Origin: Escarpia spicata
Taxonomy: Eukaryota > Annelida > Polychaeta > Sabellida > Siboglinidae
Assembly: GCA_963995525.1 (NCBI GenBank)
Contig: OZ023207.1
Span: 4,858,132-4,922,131 of the forward strand
DNA length: 64,000 bases
Reading direction: 5' to 3'
The first letter of the stretch is position 1, and the number at the start of each line of letters is the position of its first letter. The notes under the pieces are model-generated. The model was not told the DNA's origin, made no database searches, and saw nothing but the letters and a program-made list of their open reading frames with translations. The position numbers and the translations under genes were made by a program. Positions 1-14,500 of the stretch are shown here, in pieces.

Positions 1-183
1 TGGTAAAGCGTGATGTACTTCGTAAGGTTTAATATTTTGTAGATTGAAAACAATATACTAACAACTGTACTTTTTTATAAATGAAACGTCTGACATATCC
101 ACTCCTCAGCCAGTGGTTTTACAAGTATAAATGCTACTTGTGAAGTGGCTAAACTTCTACATTCCTTACAAAATCATGCTTAC

Positions 184-243
184 CTCTATTCTTCGGTTGT
201 GGTGCCACTTCCTCCTCATTGTCAAAGCTGGTGTCAACCGCTG
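184..243 (-). CDS. Putative internal exon, possible C-terminal part of gene B
   Basis: A 60-bp open segment is bounded on the minus strand by a TTTCAG acceptor and a GTAAGC donor. It starts with two bases of a codon and ends with one. It reads as an acidic linker that includes DNEEEVAPQPKNR. Similar 2-to-1 phased short exons lie upstream at 1,815-2,054 and 1,135-1,191, so it may be a later exon of the same minus-strand gene. The gene would then continue off the left edge. I see no domain in it. Confidence 0.4.
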
Positions 244-604
244 CTGAAATGTATATAACTATAATAATAATGGTCAAACTACAGACGAACTAACCAACTA
301 TTGTTGATGTAATAAATTAATAAAGAACCATGCTCAAATTGGCTTTGAATACTTCACATTTATGGGAAACTGCATAAGTAAATTAGCCATTCCACTCTAT
401 CACATATACCTGTGAGGCATCAGTGAATTAATTCCTTCACGGAATTATTTCACATGCAGTTCACTGTAATTCCGTCAAATTGCACGTAAAAAAAAAACAG
501 ATTTAGCAGACGTCATGCCACCCTAGTAGGTGTAAACGTCTTTGGTTGGCAAAGCTTGACGGAGGTCGCACACATACATCTGATTGTTTTAACGTGTATA
601 GTGT

Positions 605-755
605 GTGATATCAGAAAACTGTGTAATTGGTAGTAATTGATGTAATTTGTTTCAATCAAAAGAAATAATAAATTACAATTACATGATATTTTCAAAACCA
701 GAATCAATTACAATTATAGCATTTGGCTATAATCAATTACAATTGCAATTACAAT
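605..755. repeat. Cluster of ATTACAATTA-type motifs
   Basis: Copies of ATTACAATTA or its complement TAATTGTAAT and close variants recur about seven times in 150 bp, for example at 673-684, 706-717 and 731-756. This looks like the subterminal part of an old AT-rich DNA transposon or a decayed simple repeat. Neither end could be defined. Confidence 0.4.
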
Positions 756-884
756 AATATAATTGGACCCAGGTCGGGCGCATAAAACTGATTGTGACAT
801 GGGCATAAATAATCATAGGCGGCTCCAGGGATCCAGGAGGCTTGTAGGCCTTGGGGGCACGTACATTGGAGGTTGTTTTGCGAG

Positions 885-965
885 ACTCAAGGTTGGTATT
901 TTTGGCGAGCCTCAAGGTTGGTATTTTGGCGAGCCTCAAGGGTGGTATTTTAGTGAGCCTTGGGG
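885..965. repeat. 24-25 bp tandem repeat, about 3.5 units
   Basis: Units beginning GAGCCTCAAGGTTGGTATTT follow each other with small length changes (TTTTTGGC, TTTTGGC, TTTTAGT) and end in GAGCCTTGGGGGG. The open frame across it on the plus strand repeats a Gly/Trp-rich phrase and is a product of the repeat. Confidence 0.75.
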
Positions 966-1035
966 GGGTGTAATTGGAGTGTTTCACTCCCCCAGACTAC
1001 CCTGTGTGGATTCGCCCCTAATAATGTAATGTCAC

Positions 1036-1078
1036 CTTTCTTCCTCGGCCGTTGTATGTCCTCATCATCACTGCTGCC
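1036..1078 (-). CDS. Putative internal exon with acidic and basic linker
   Basis: Minus-strand reading gives GSSDDEDIQRPRKK, ending one base into a codon at an AAAG/GTGAC donor. The acceptor (CAACAAG) has a poor pyrimidine tract. The exit phase fits the 184-243 exon. The entry phase does not fit the preceding 1,135-1,191 exon, so a small exon may be missing, a boundary may be wrong, or the exon is not real. Confidence 0.3.
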
Positions 1079-1134
1079 CTTGTTGTCAGCCACATTATAT
1101 AATTCAATCTAACCTGCATAGCTCATACACTTAC

Positions 1135-1191
1135 CAATTGTTCTTTTTCTGCACATTCCCAAACCGGCTGTTGACGCTGGTTCACTGGTGC
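1135..1191 (-). CDS. Gene B, putative exon 5
   Basis: A 57-bp segment lies between a CCAAG acceptor and a strong GTAAGT donor on the minus strand. It begins with two bases and ends with one base of a codon, and the entry phase matches the exit phase of the exon at 1,815-2,054. It reads TSEPASTAGLGMCRKRTI, a Ser/Thr-rich tail with no recognisable fold. It would follow the recombinase-like core of gene B. Confidence 0.45.
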
Positions 1192-4100
1192 CTTGGATAG
1201 ATTTAGACAAAAGATGATCAGGTATTTGCCATCAGTATAATACATTTTGCACATAATGCAGCAGTGATGCAAAGTTTGTCAGAATGTATTTGTTTAGCAT
1301 TGTGACATGGCACTAGGGTATTTTTGAAAGGGTAAAAGGGTGGTACAAATTATACAAGTAATCATTCTGTGTGCTAATTTAGGGACTTACGTCTGTGTTT
1401 ATAAACTGTTATTTTGAGTGGGGTGGATTGGCATAGTGGCATCGGACTTTGAATGGAGAGAACCCGAGTTTAAATCCTGTGCTGCCATTTCAAAACTTGG
1501 GCACGTTCATTCACTCTACATATCTCCAGTTAACTTAGCTGTATGAATGAGTAACTGGCTATAGAGTATAGACAATGGTGGACATTAGTGTACAAACAAT
1601 CTTCGCACATTAATTGCAGCATGGTTGAATGCTTCCTAGAGAAGTTGAGGAGTTGTTCGATTGAACAGATCTTGTAGGGAGTAAAGTGTAAATCATTCTG
1701 AGCAGACTGAGGACTGGATACTGCGCTATATAAGAACTTACATCAACTTTACTTTTCTAAGTTCAAAAGAACTGTATTCTGCCGTTCTGCATCGTAACTA
1801 GGTTTAATAATTACCAGCGTCCAGATTCCCATGCATCTGTTCCTTCACTCTGTTTTCAGGCGTACCAGCTTGGGACTGACAGTTATCGCCATGGCCAATT
1901 TCTTGAACGAAGGAGTCTCTGTTAGAGCTGGACACAGACACTTCAGCAGGCAGAGTGGAGGTGTGGTGCTGGTTTGTGGTGACCGACAGAGACATGCCGG
2001 CCTGGTCGCATGTCTGTCTCACTGCTGGCCAACCAGAACAGTGGGTCTTGGACCCTATTCAAGCAAACACATGTTCATTTATACATACAAATGTTACATA
2101 ATGACTGTGTATGTAATCAGACATCTAAAAGTAATTAAATTCTCAGCTCTCTGAAGACAAACGGTACAAACGAATTATTTGCTGCTGCCCAAAAACACAG
2201 TGTCCAAATACTGACAGTTATCACTGAGTGGCAATTTGTTTTGGGTGTCCAAAAAAATACATTACCCAACTACATAGACAGAGGGCATTATTTTTGAGGC
2301 GAGCGATCGTTCTCACTCCCTTGCAATAATTGTTCATCTAGGGAGTCATTTATCGCTCGCGCTAATTGCTCGTGTCACCAGACCTGCTACATGTGGTGCC
2401 CTCTAGTAGCAAAACATACACCCATTTGTTTGAAAGAAAGTCTGTTCTTGTCACATAAATTAATGTTGGCATGCAGTTGCCGACGTTTCCAGAGCCGTGA
2501 CTTGGAGTTTGCTTATTGCTGAATGGGATTCTTGTTGACCGGCCATTGTTTGATAGTCATAGATCATTAATCAGCTGTAATTTTCCGCACCCGGTAACGG
2601 TGAAATCAAAACCGTGCCGTGGCTGCTGCGACAGAGGCTGCACTTGCGACAGGACATTTGGCTTACCAGGATAATCATTTTGTAAACCGTGTCATCCAAG
2701 TAATCCGGCAAATAAACGATCATTTGGAAAATTGATTTCAAGGAAGTATGGAAGATGTTTATCAGGGTACCAGCGTGCAGTTGTCAATTTTTGTCAACTT
2801 TTGAATCTGTGCTAACAAACAGGAACGCCACCTAGCGGATAAAACTAATAAATTACCAGCACAAAATTATTTGGCATATTTAGATGAGCAATTTATCGTT
2901 CGCCTGGTTTTTTCAAACGTGAAGCCCTGTAGTCCTAAGAGACTGTATTAAGTCATAGTGGACAGGCACCACAGTAGCTGTCTGAAGACGTTTTGTTTTA
3001 AATTTTTAGGGTGACCAAAAATGTTATGTTGGATAATAATATTATCAACAGATTATGTTCTGTGCAGTCGGTTGTCTTTTGGTTTTAAACCCATCAAATG
3101 TACGTCTATCACTTTGTACGCGGTGATATAAACAACAGCCCCACAACACTGAATGTGTCACTTTAGATATAGACACTTTTAAATGCCGGCAGTGTTTTGT
3201 CTGACAGTTGGTAGTATTTTAAATCTGATACACAATGACTGAGCTCAAATGAAAATCAATAGATCTGCTATCACCATACATGTCACTTTGTATACAATAA
3301 TGAATGATGTGACATATTGGTGTAGTCATTCTTCTTTTACTATTAAATGACAGGATCAATAGATCCATCATCACCATACATGTCACTTTGTATACAATAA
3401 TGAATGATGTGACATATTGGTGTAGTCATTCTTCTTTTACTATTAAATGACAGGATCAATAGATCCATCATCACCATACATGTCACTTTGTATACAATAA
3501 TGAATGATGTGACATATTGGTGTAGTCATTCTTCTTTTACTATTAAATGACAGGATCAATAGATCCATCATCACCATACATGTCACTTTGTATACAATAA
3601 TGAATGATGTGACATATTGGTGTAGTCATTCTTCTTTTACTATTAAATGACAGGATCAATAGATCCATCATCACCATACATGTCACTTTGTATACAATAA
3701 TGAATGATGTGACATATTGGTGTAGTCATTCTTCTTTTACTATTAAATGACAGGATCAATAGATCCATCATCACCATACATGTCACTTTGTATACAATAA
3801 TGAATGATGTGACATATTGGTGTAGTCATTCTGGTTCTACTATTAAATGACAGGATCAATAGATCCATCATCACCATACATGTCACTTTGTATACAATAA
3901 TGAATGATGTGACATATTGGTGTAGTCATTCTTCTTTTACTATTAAATGACAGGATCAATAGATCCATCATCACCATACATGTCACTTTGTATACAATAA
4001 TGAATGATGTGACATATTGGTGTAGTCATTCTTCTTTTACTATTAAATGACAGGATCAATAGATCCATCATCACCATACATGTCACTTTGTATACAATAA

Positions 4101-7100
4101 TGAATGATGTGACATATTGGTGTAGTCATTCTTCTTTTACTATTAAATGACAGGATCAATAGATCCATCATCACCATACATGTCACTTTGTATACAATAA
4201 TGAATGATGTGACATATTGGTGTAGTCATTCTGGTTCTACTATTAAATGACAGGATCAATAGATCCATCATCACCATACATGTCACTTTGTATACAATAA
4301 TGAATGATGTGTCATATTGGTGTAGTCATTCTTCTTCTACTATTAAATGACAGGATCAATAGATCCATCATCACCATACATGTAACTTTGTATACAATAA
4401 TGAATGATGTGACTTATTGGTGTAGTCATTCTTCTTCTACTATTAAATGACAGGATCAATAGATCCATCACCACCATACATGTCACTTTGTATACAATAA
4501 TGAATGATGTGACTTATTGGTGTAGTCATTCTTCTTCTACTATTAAATGACAGGATCAATAGATCTGCTATCATCATACATGTAACTTTGTATACAATAA
4601 TGAATGATGTGTCATATTGGTGTAGTCATTCTTCTTCTACTATTAAATGACAGGATCAATAGGTCCATCATCACAATACATGTCACTTTGTATACAATAA
4701 TGAATGATGTGACATATTGGTGTAGTCATTCTTCTTCTACTATTAAATGACAGGATCAATAGATCTGTCATCACCATACATGCCACTTTGTATACAATAA
4801 TGAATGATGTGACTTATTGGTGTAGTCATTCTTCTTCTACTATTAAATGACAGGATCAATAGATCCATCACCACCATACATGTCACTTTGTATACAATAA
4901 TGAATGATGTGACTTATTGGTATAGTCATTCTTCTTCTACTATTAAATGACAGGATCAATAGATCTGCTATCATCATACATGTAACTTTGTATACAATAA
5001 TGAATGATGTGTCATATTGGTGTAGTCATTCTTCTTCTACTATTAAATGACAGGATCAATAGGTCCATCATCACAATACATGTCACTTTGTATACAATAA
5101 TGAATGATGTGACATATTGGTGTAGTCATTCTTCTTCTACTATTAAATGACAGGATCAATAGATCCATCATCACCATACATGTCACTTTGTATACAATAA
5201 TGAATGATGTGTCATATTGGTGTAGTCATTCTTCTTCTACTATTAAATGACAGGATCAATAGATCTGCTATCATCATACATGTAACTTTGTATACAATAA
5301 TGAATGATGTGTCATATTGGTGTAGTCATTCTTCTTCTACTATTAAATGACAGGATCAATAGGTCCATCATCACAATACATGTCACTTTGTATACAATAA
5401 TGAATGATGTGACATATTGGTGTAGTCATTCTTCTTCTACTATTAAATGACAGGATCAATAGATCTGTCATCACCATACATGTCACTTTGTATACAATAA
5501 TGAATGATGTGACTTATTGGTGTAGTCATTCTTCTTCTACTATTAAATGACAGGATCAATAGATCCATCATCACCATACATGCCACTTTGTATACAATAA
5601 TGAATGATGTGACTTATTGGTGTAGTCATTCTTCTTCTACTATTAAATGACAGGATCAATAGATCCATCACCACCATACATGTCACTTTGTATACAATAA
5701 TGAATGATGTGACTTATTGGTGTAGTCATTCTTCTTCTACTATTAAATGACAGGATCAATAGATCTGCTATCATCATACATGTAACTTTGTATACAATAA
5801 TGAATGATGTGTCATATTGGTGTAGTCATTCTTCTTCTACTATTAAATGACAGGATCAATAGGTCCATCATCACAATACATGTCACTTTGTATACAATAA
5901 TGAATGATGTGACATATTGGTGTAGTCATTCTTCTTCTACTATTAAATGACAGGATCAATAGATCCATCATCACCATACATGCCACTTTGTATACAATAA
6001 TGAATGATGTGACTTATTGGTGTAGTCATTCTTCTTCTACTATTAAATGACAGGATCAATAGATCTGTCACCACCATACATGTCACTTTGTATACAATAA
6101 TGAATGATGTGACTTATTGGTGTAGTCATTCTTCTTCTACTATTAAATGACAGGATCAATAGATCCATCACCACCATACATGTCACTTTGTACACAATAA
6201 TGAATGGTGTGACATATTGGTGTAGTCATTCTTCTTCTACTATTAAATGACAGGATCAATAGATCCATCATCACCATACATGTCACTTTGTATACAATAA
6301 TGAATGATGTGACTTATTGGTGTAGTCATTCTTCTTCTACTATTAAATGACAGGATCAATAGATCCATCACCACCATACATGTCACTTTGTATACAATAA
6401 TGAATGATGTGACTTATTGGTGTAGTCATTCTTCTTCTACTATTAAATGACAGGATCAATAGATCCATCATCACCATACATGTCACTTTGTATACAATAA
6501 TGAATGATGTGACATATTGGTGTAGTCATTCTTCTTCTACTATTAAATGACAGGATCAATAGATCTGTCATCATCATACATGTCACTTTGTACACAATAA
6601 TGAATGATGTGACATATTGGTGTAGTCATTCTTCTTCTACTATTAAATGACAGGATCAATAGATCTGTCATCACCATACATGTCACTTTGTATATAATAA
6701 TGAATGTGACATATTGGTATAGTCATTCTTCTTCTACTATTAATTGACAGGATCAATAGATCCATCATCACCATACATGTCACTTTGTACACAATAATGA
6801 ATGATGTGACATATTGGTGTAGTCATTCTTCTTCTACTATTAAATGACAGGATCAATAGATCCATCATCACCATACATGTCACTTTGTACACAATAATGA
6901 ATGATGTAACATATTGGTGTAGTCATTCTTCTTCTACTATTAAATGACAGGATCAATAGATCCATCATCACCATACATGTCACTTTGTATACATTAATGA
7001 ATGATGTGACATATTGGTGTAGTCATTCTTATTTTACTTTTAAATGACAGGATCAATAGATCTGTCATCACCATACATGTCACTTTGTATACAATAATGA

Positions 7101-10100
7101 ATGATGTGACATATTGGTGTAGTCATTCTTCTTCTACTATTAAATGACAGGATCAATAGATCCATCATCACCATACATGTCACTTTGTACACAATACTGA
7201 ATGATGTGACATATTAGTGTAGTCATTCTTCTTCTACTATTAAATGACAGGATCAATAGATCCATCATCACCATACATGTCACTTTGTATACAATAATGA
7301 ATGATGTGACATATTGGTGTAGTCATTCTTCTTCTACTATTAAATGACAGGATCAATAGATCTGTCATCACCATACATGTCACTTTGTATACAATAATGA
7401 ATGATGTGACATATTGGTGTAGTCATTCTTCTTCTACTATTAAATGACAGGATCAATAGATCCATCATCACCATACATGTCACTTTGTACACAATAATGA
7501 ATGATGTGACATATTGGTGTAGTCATTCTTCTTCTACTATTAAATGACAGGATCAATAGATCCATCATCACCATACATGTCACTTTGTATACAATAATGA
7601 ATGATGTGTCATATTGGTGTAGTCATTCTTCTTCTACTATTAAATGACAGGATCAATATATCCATCATCACCATACATGTCACTTTGTATACAATAATGA
7701 ATGATGTGACATATTGGTGTAGTCATTCTTCTTCTACTATTAAATGACAGGATCAATAGATCCATCATCACCATACATGTCACTTTGTACACAATAATGA
7801 ATGATGTGACATATTGCCATATTGGTGTAGTCATTCTTCTTCTACTATTAAATGACAGGATCAATAGATCCATCATCACCATACATGTCACTTTGTATAC
7901 AATAATGAATGATGTGTCATATTGGTGTAGTCATTCTTCTTCTACTATTAAATGACAGGATCAATAGATCCATCATCACCATACATGTCACTTTGTATAC
8001 AATAATGAATGATGTGACATATTGGTGGTCATTCTTCTTCTACTATTAAATGACAGGATCAATAGATCCATCATCACCATACATGTCACTTTGTACACAA
8101 TAATGAATGATGTGACATATTGGTGTAGTCATTCTTCTTCTACTATTGAATGACAGGATCAATAGATCCATCATCACCATACATGTCACTTTGTACACAA
8201 TAATGAATGATGTGACATATTGGTGTAGTCATTCTTCTTCTACTATTAAATGACAGGATCAATAGATCCATCATCACCATACATGTCACTTTGTATACAA
8301 TAATGAATGATGTGACATATTGGTGTAGTCATTCTTCTTCTACTATTAAATGACAGGATCAATAGATCTGTCATCACCATACATGTCACTTTGTATACAA
8401 TAATGAATGATGTGACTTATTGGTGTAGTCATTCTTCTTCTACTATTAAATGACAGGATCAATAGATCCATCATCACCATACATGTCACTTTGTACACAA
8501 TAATGAATGATGTGACATATTGGTGTAGTCATTCTTCTTCTACTATTAAATGACAGGATCAATAGATCCATCATCACCATACATGTCACTTTTTACACAA
8601 TAATGAATGATGTGACATATTGGTGTAGTCATTCTTCTTCTACTATTAAATGACAGGATCAATAGATCCATCATCACCATACATGTCACTTTGTATACAA
8701 TAATGAATGATGTGACATATTGGTGTAGTCATTCTTCTTCTACTATTAAATGACAGGATCAATAGATCCGTCATCACCATACATGTCACTTTGGATACAA
8801 TAATGGTTGATGTGACATATTGGTTTAGTCATTCTTCTTCTACTATTAAATGACAGGATCAATAGATCCATCATCACCATACATGTCACTTCATCACCAT
8901 ACATGTCACTTTGTATACAATAATGAATGATGTGACATATTTGTGTAGTCATTCTTCTTCTACTATTAAATGACAGGATCAATAGATCCATCATCACCAT
9001 ACATGTCACTTTGGATACAATAATGAATGATGTGACATATTGGTTTAGTCATTCTTCTTCTACTATTATATGACAGCATCAATGTTTTGACATTAACACT
9101 AATGGGAGATTAGACAATGAGATCCCAGCTCAGTTCACAGCAGGTTTTCTCCGTTTCCCTGCGTGGGATCTTCTACTTTCCCTGGGATAGACACCAGATA
9201 GAAGTGGAAAACGGCAAATAGAGTCTCTTCCGAAGGACACAATCAATTGTATCAACTCAGATTGAACAAAATTGCCCCAGCTTCAATATAGCAGCTGGTA
9301 GCGGTACCGAACCGATCAGTCAGCTCCAGGATTCGAACTTCGGTTCCTCCGATCAACAGTCCGGCACTCTGATCCTGCAACCACCACGCCCCAATCATGC
9401 TAGAATACACCTACCTCTGCTTGCAAACACAAAGTGGTTGTCTGCCACTATGCCGTTCTCGCTTCGATGCGTGATGAGGAGTTCAATTGCTTGGACGCAG
9501 TCTACAGGTATCAGGACAGGAACAAATTTACGACCTTTCCCATGAAGATAGGCCACCTTGCATTGTCCGACCAGATACCTCCCTGCCTGCAAGTGTGGCA
9601 TATACTTTATACGGTTATAGTATATTGTACACCTCCGTAGTAACATCATACTCAATGGGACATGTTGTAGCAGGAAGATACAACCAGACGTAGGCAGGAA
9701 AAATAATACATTACGATAATAGACAATATCCATGGTAATAATTCACGAGTTGTAAACATTTACAGTTAAAGGAAACAGTTCATGAACTGTAAACAATTAC
9801 AGTCAATTGAAATAGTCCAGGAACTCTAAACAATTACTGTCAATACTTAATCTATTTTTATACATCAACAGAAAAGTTAAACCAATAGTTATATTAGTTA
9901 ACATAATGTTTTTAAAAAAAAAACATCATTTTCTATTACAAACCTGATTCTTGCAAAGCCATTCGCCATTCTTTGCATTGTGCCACTCAGTAATCGTCAT
10001 CCGAGAAGGCTCCTCGCATCGGCTTCCATTGAAGAGCACTAGTCGACATACCACCAGGGAACGTAGCAAGATATATTTGATGCTTTGAAGCTTTCTCTCT

Positions 10101-11531
10101 GATGTCAATCTCTTGATTTCCTTTGTCACGTATTCCTTCAGCTTTGTCAATGCCTCCTCATCCAGTAGTGTTGGTGGACGTCGTGCAGTATCGTTCGACT
10201 CGGCTCCTGCCTGGTATCGAGCTGCTGTGTACATCTCATGCGACTGGAATCTATAGGCATCGGCAAACTGGTCCAACTCCAGACACTTGGCATCTTCCAT
10301 CACTGCAGCGTACATCCCTTTCAGTGATTTCATTGTCCTCGTGATTAGGGCGTGAAGATTCACCTGTAAGCCACACTTGCCCCCTTCTGTCAATGTGTCG
10401 ATGGCCTCATACAACACGCCTAGATGTTGCTGTCTAAACATGGCTTCTACACCCAGGTTGGCACCGTCCAGGCCATGTTCTGTTGCTGTCGCTCTGAACT
10501 GAATCAACAGACGTGCCAATTGACGCATTTCCTGCATGACACTCTTCTTGATATCATCATGCATGGCGTCGTGATGTAGCCTCAGACAATAATGGCGGTA
10601 GCCTACTTGTTGTATCACCTTGTCGCTGACACAAAGCCGGCCTGCTTCAGAGTAACGGAACTTGTCTAGAATGTTGCTCACAAATTCATTATCCTGTCGT
10701 AACTCACGCAGCATTGTTACCGGGTTCACTGGTACCGATTTGTGTCCACTGCATGTCTTCCGATGTCGCCAAAAGTTGCGACCAGATATGAACCTTTTGC
10801 AGTCACTGCAAAATCTGATGTTGTCAGGGTTTTTTATTTTTCTCTCCGACAGGAGCTCTCCTGTTGGAATGTCAGCTTGCTTGCTCGAGTTTCGGAGAAT
10901 GTTGGCATTGTACCAAAGTATCCCTTCACGCCGGATCTCATCGATAAATTCTACCTAGAAGTACGAATGAAACAACAAAACACAATGTAATATATCAGAG
11001 TTTGCAAATACGAAATAAATAAATTTAATAAGATCTCCCATGCGTAGGATTTTATTATCTGCGTAGTTATTTTTCAACCCAATTTTAGTGTATTTCACCA
11101 ATTGTCTGTCAGACACCAGTTTAAAAGAATATAGTTGCTGTATGTATGAATGAATGTGCAAAACATTGACAACAAGAATGTATAAATATAACTCTATATA
11201 TATATATAAGACAAACAAGTTTATCTATAATACAAGTGAGAATGTACACTGTACAATGTTTGAAGAAGGTAAACAGGATGTCATTGACTTGTGTGTAAGT
11301 TTACCCTTGACATGTATATTTAGACACTAGAGTTACGTTGACTGAACTTGCTATTCATCTACTCTAGCAATCATAATTTATATGATGTAAGATAAGATAG
11401 TCATGTTCAATATTTAAAGTATGTAATAAGTATTAAATATATCTATATATAGATAATTATATTTATACATTGTTGTTGCCAATGTTTTGTACATTCATTC
11501 ATACATACGGCAACTATATAAACTTGTTTGT

Positions 11532-11578
<47 letters not shown>

Positions 11579-14500
11579 AGGAAGTCATCAATTTATATGA
11601 TGTAAGATAAGATAGTCATGTTCAATATTTAAAGTGTGTAATAAGTACACATTAACATATTTGGTAGTTACTAAAATTGCACAATTATATTGGTTGATGG
11701 GCAATTCCATATTGGAGGTCAGATTGCAAAAACATAATCTTGTTGGAACAGCATAAAAGTGTTACTACTGATGTAAAACATATGTAGAATTTGGGCCCAA
11801 GTAAAAAAATAGTACTGTCTGTTCACTTTTAGAAAACATTGCGTTTCAAATGGGGTGCATTTTTAGTAATCAAAACTCCTCCCATCTAACCGTCAACTCA
11901 TAACTTATTTATTTTTGTTTTGATGATTTTTTAAGTTCATATACCTATTCAAATCAAAATTCAGAAACCAATAGTACTACACAACCTATGTTTTGAAATG
12001 GACAGTCACATATTTTCATATATTTTTTTCATAATTCAGTTACCAAAAAAGTAGAAAACGTTTTCCTGAGAGCTAAGTAGTCATTGACATTTAACTTTTA
12101 AGTAGTCAGCTACACTCAGGAACAGGTTAGATTATACACTTTTAGTGTGTCTTCTCTCAACTTGTGGGAAACATGGTAATGGACTTACATTTTGGTAATG
12201 GATTATCAGTAACAGAATTACATGATTTTTCTCTTCCAGTACAAAAAGCCAGTAATGAGACCTAAATGCATTAGAGATCAACACAGACACAATGACACTG
12301 TTTCAGTTAATTGTAAATGGAATCCATGGATGGTACTTGTGAAAACTGTCCAAGGATTCAAACACTTGTTCCATCGATCTGACATGGATGATACTATCAA
12401 CACTGAATGGCAGCAATGGCCTATGGAAACCTACAAGATAGGCAAGACTATCCACCAAGGACCAGTTTAAGAATGTTTTGATGAAAGTTCAAAGCAAAAA
12501 CCTTATTTTATGCATCATAGATTTGTGAATTAGGTCCAGACAATGTTTTTGCTACAGGACAGGCGCCGGGCGATAGCGAAAGTTGATGCACAGTTGTTAA
12601 TATAAGTAGACTTCGCTGAGAAGTTTAACATTGAAACTAAAAATGAAATTCAAGCAACAATTGGACCTACAGTTTACAGTCCAGTTTCCCTTTTCACTGT
12701 ATGTGCTTAGGATCAAGGAAGAGTACATTCAATGGTGGCTGTTTCAGACCACAACACAACAAATATGCCAAGCCATGACATTAAGGTTTTGAATCCACTG
12801 GCCCAGGGGGCCAGTAGATTTGAAAAGTTAGTGGCCCGCCTGTGAAAGTTACCGGCCCGGATTTTGTGTTACCGTCAAAAATATGCTGATACTGAGGTGC
12901 AAAACAATATTAGTCTTTTTTTATAATTTTACCAACAAAGTTGTTAGAAGTTAATATACACATATTGATTGTTCAAAGTGAGATGTCCAAAGCTAACAAT
13001 ATTGTAATATTGTTCAACTGTGTACTCAGATGCTTATATACAGTATTTGCCTAGTTTACATAAAGTGTGGCCAGTGTGACGACAGCTAGTCAGTCGGTAG
13101 TTGAGTTGACGCTGCTTTCATGTACAGGTCAATCAACGCATTAGACTATTTCACGGTTCATTCTCTAGGTGGCACCACCCAAAATAGGTGGCCTTCACCT
13201 TGCCGACGCAGCGTTACATTTGGCTTCTGTCACTTTAGCCACTAGTTAAATTTGGATTTAAGCTGTATTCCTTTCATATATCTAGAGAAGAAAAAGCGTG
13301 CATAATTCTAAAGTAGAGGCAACTTCCAACCACCGTACAAAGTGTGTCCAAGGGATGAGCGGGACTTAAAAAACGGCGTCTCGTCATAAAAACCTGTATT
13401 CGATGGCTTTGCACACTGCCATCTGCATGATAAGTGTTGGAGTTTGGACTCATTATTGATCAGAATTAGTATCTACTTTATGTTTACATTTTTCCTATAA
13501 CTGAGTCGGGTCTAAGAATTATAGCGAACTGCATCTGATAACCGATGCACTCGTGCCATGACCGCCGCTTCCTCTCGGCGGCGTTCGAGAACTGGAAACC
13601 AGTGGCCCGTTGGGCCAGTAAAATATAAGAACTGGTGACCCGAACTGGCCCTACAGCTTCAAAAATAGCGCCGGGCCACCGGGCCAGTGTTAATGTCGAG
13701 GCCTGCATGCTGTGAATGTGTTCCTCTAGGCCACTCATTAACATATCGATTCACCAGTTCGCTAATTAAAGAAAAGTGCCATCTTTTGTGATGGTCCTTC
13801 CAGTCAGTTCAAGCAAAGTTTCATGCTCTCTGGCATCATACTACTACAAAGAATTATAGTGAGGAAGTTTATGCCAGTCATACAAAAGGTCCAGTGCTGG
13901 TATCTGCCAAAGTGATGTCAAGTAAAGCAGAGGTGATCGCATCCAGTGATTTTGCAGAGGTTGCTTCCAGGAAATGTTGAATATTGTGATTGAATATTCC
14001 AGTTAAGGCAAGTATGAACTGGAAATTCCACCAAAGGTCAAATGATTGGAATGAGATCAATCTAATTTCCAACACAAAGCCGGTGCACAGAGTCACAGTT
14101 GTTACATCATTTGTGATTGATATACAGAACCAATACAGAACACCTTCCACATTGGACTACTTCAGAGGCTAAGCAATGAAGATGATGAAGAAGACAACAA
14201 TGTGGCAGAGGACATGGCAATCAACACTGAGAATGAAGTAGAGGCCTTGCCTAAGATGATGAAGAAGACAACAATGTGGTGGAGGACATGGCAATCAACA
14301 CTGAGAATGAAGTAGAGGCCTTGCCTAAGATGATGAAGAAGACAACAATGTGGTGGAGGACATGGCAATCAACACTGAGAATGAAGTAGAGGCCTTGCCT
14401 AAGATGATGAAGAAGACAACAGTGTGGTGGAGGACATGGCAATCAACACTGAGAATGAAGTAGAGGCCTTGCCTAAGATGATGAAGAAGACAACAGTGTG

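Larger units (their letters stand above)
244..1035. other. Intron or intergenic, AT-rich
   Basis: I see no supported coding sequence here. The short open frames on either strand lack splice or codon support. The stretch holds the two small repeats listed separately (605-755 and 885-965). Confidence 0.5.

Noticed and set aside
1036..1078. Joining the 1,036-1,078 segment directly to gene B exon 5
   Set aside because: Entry phase does not match. The one acceptor that would match (CTATGCAG at about 1,116) brings an immediate TAG.
3241..9076. CRISPR array
   Set aside because: The whole 100-bp unit is repeated with no unique spacers, and the context is an animal genome.
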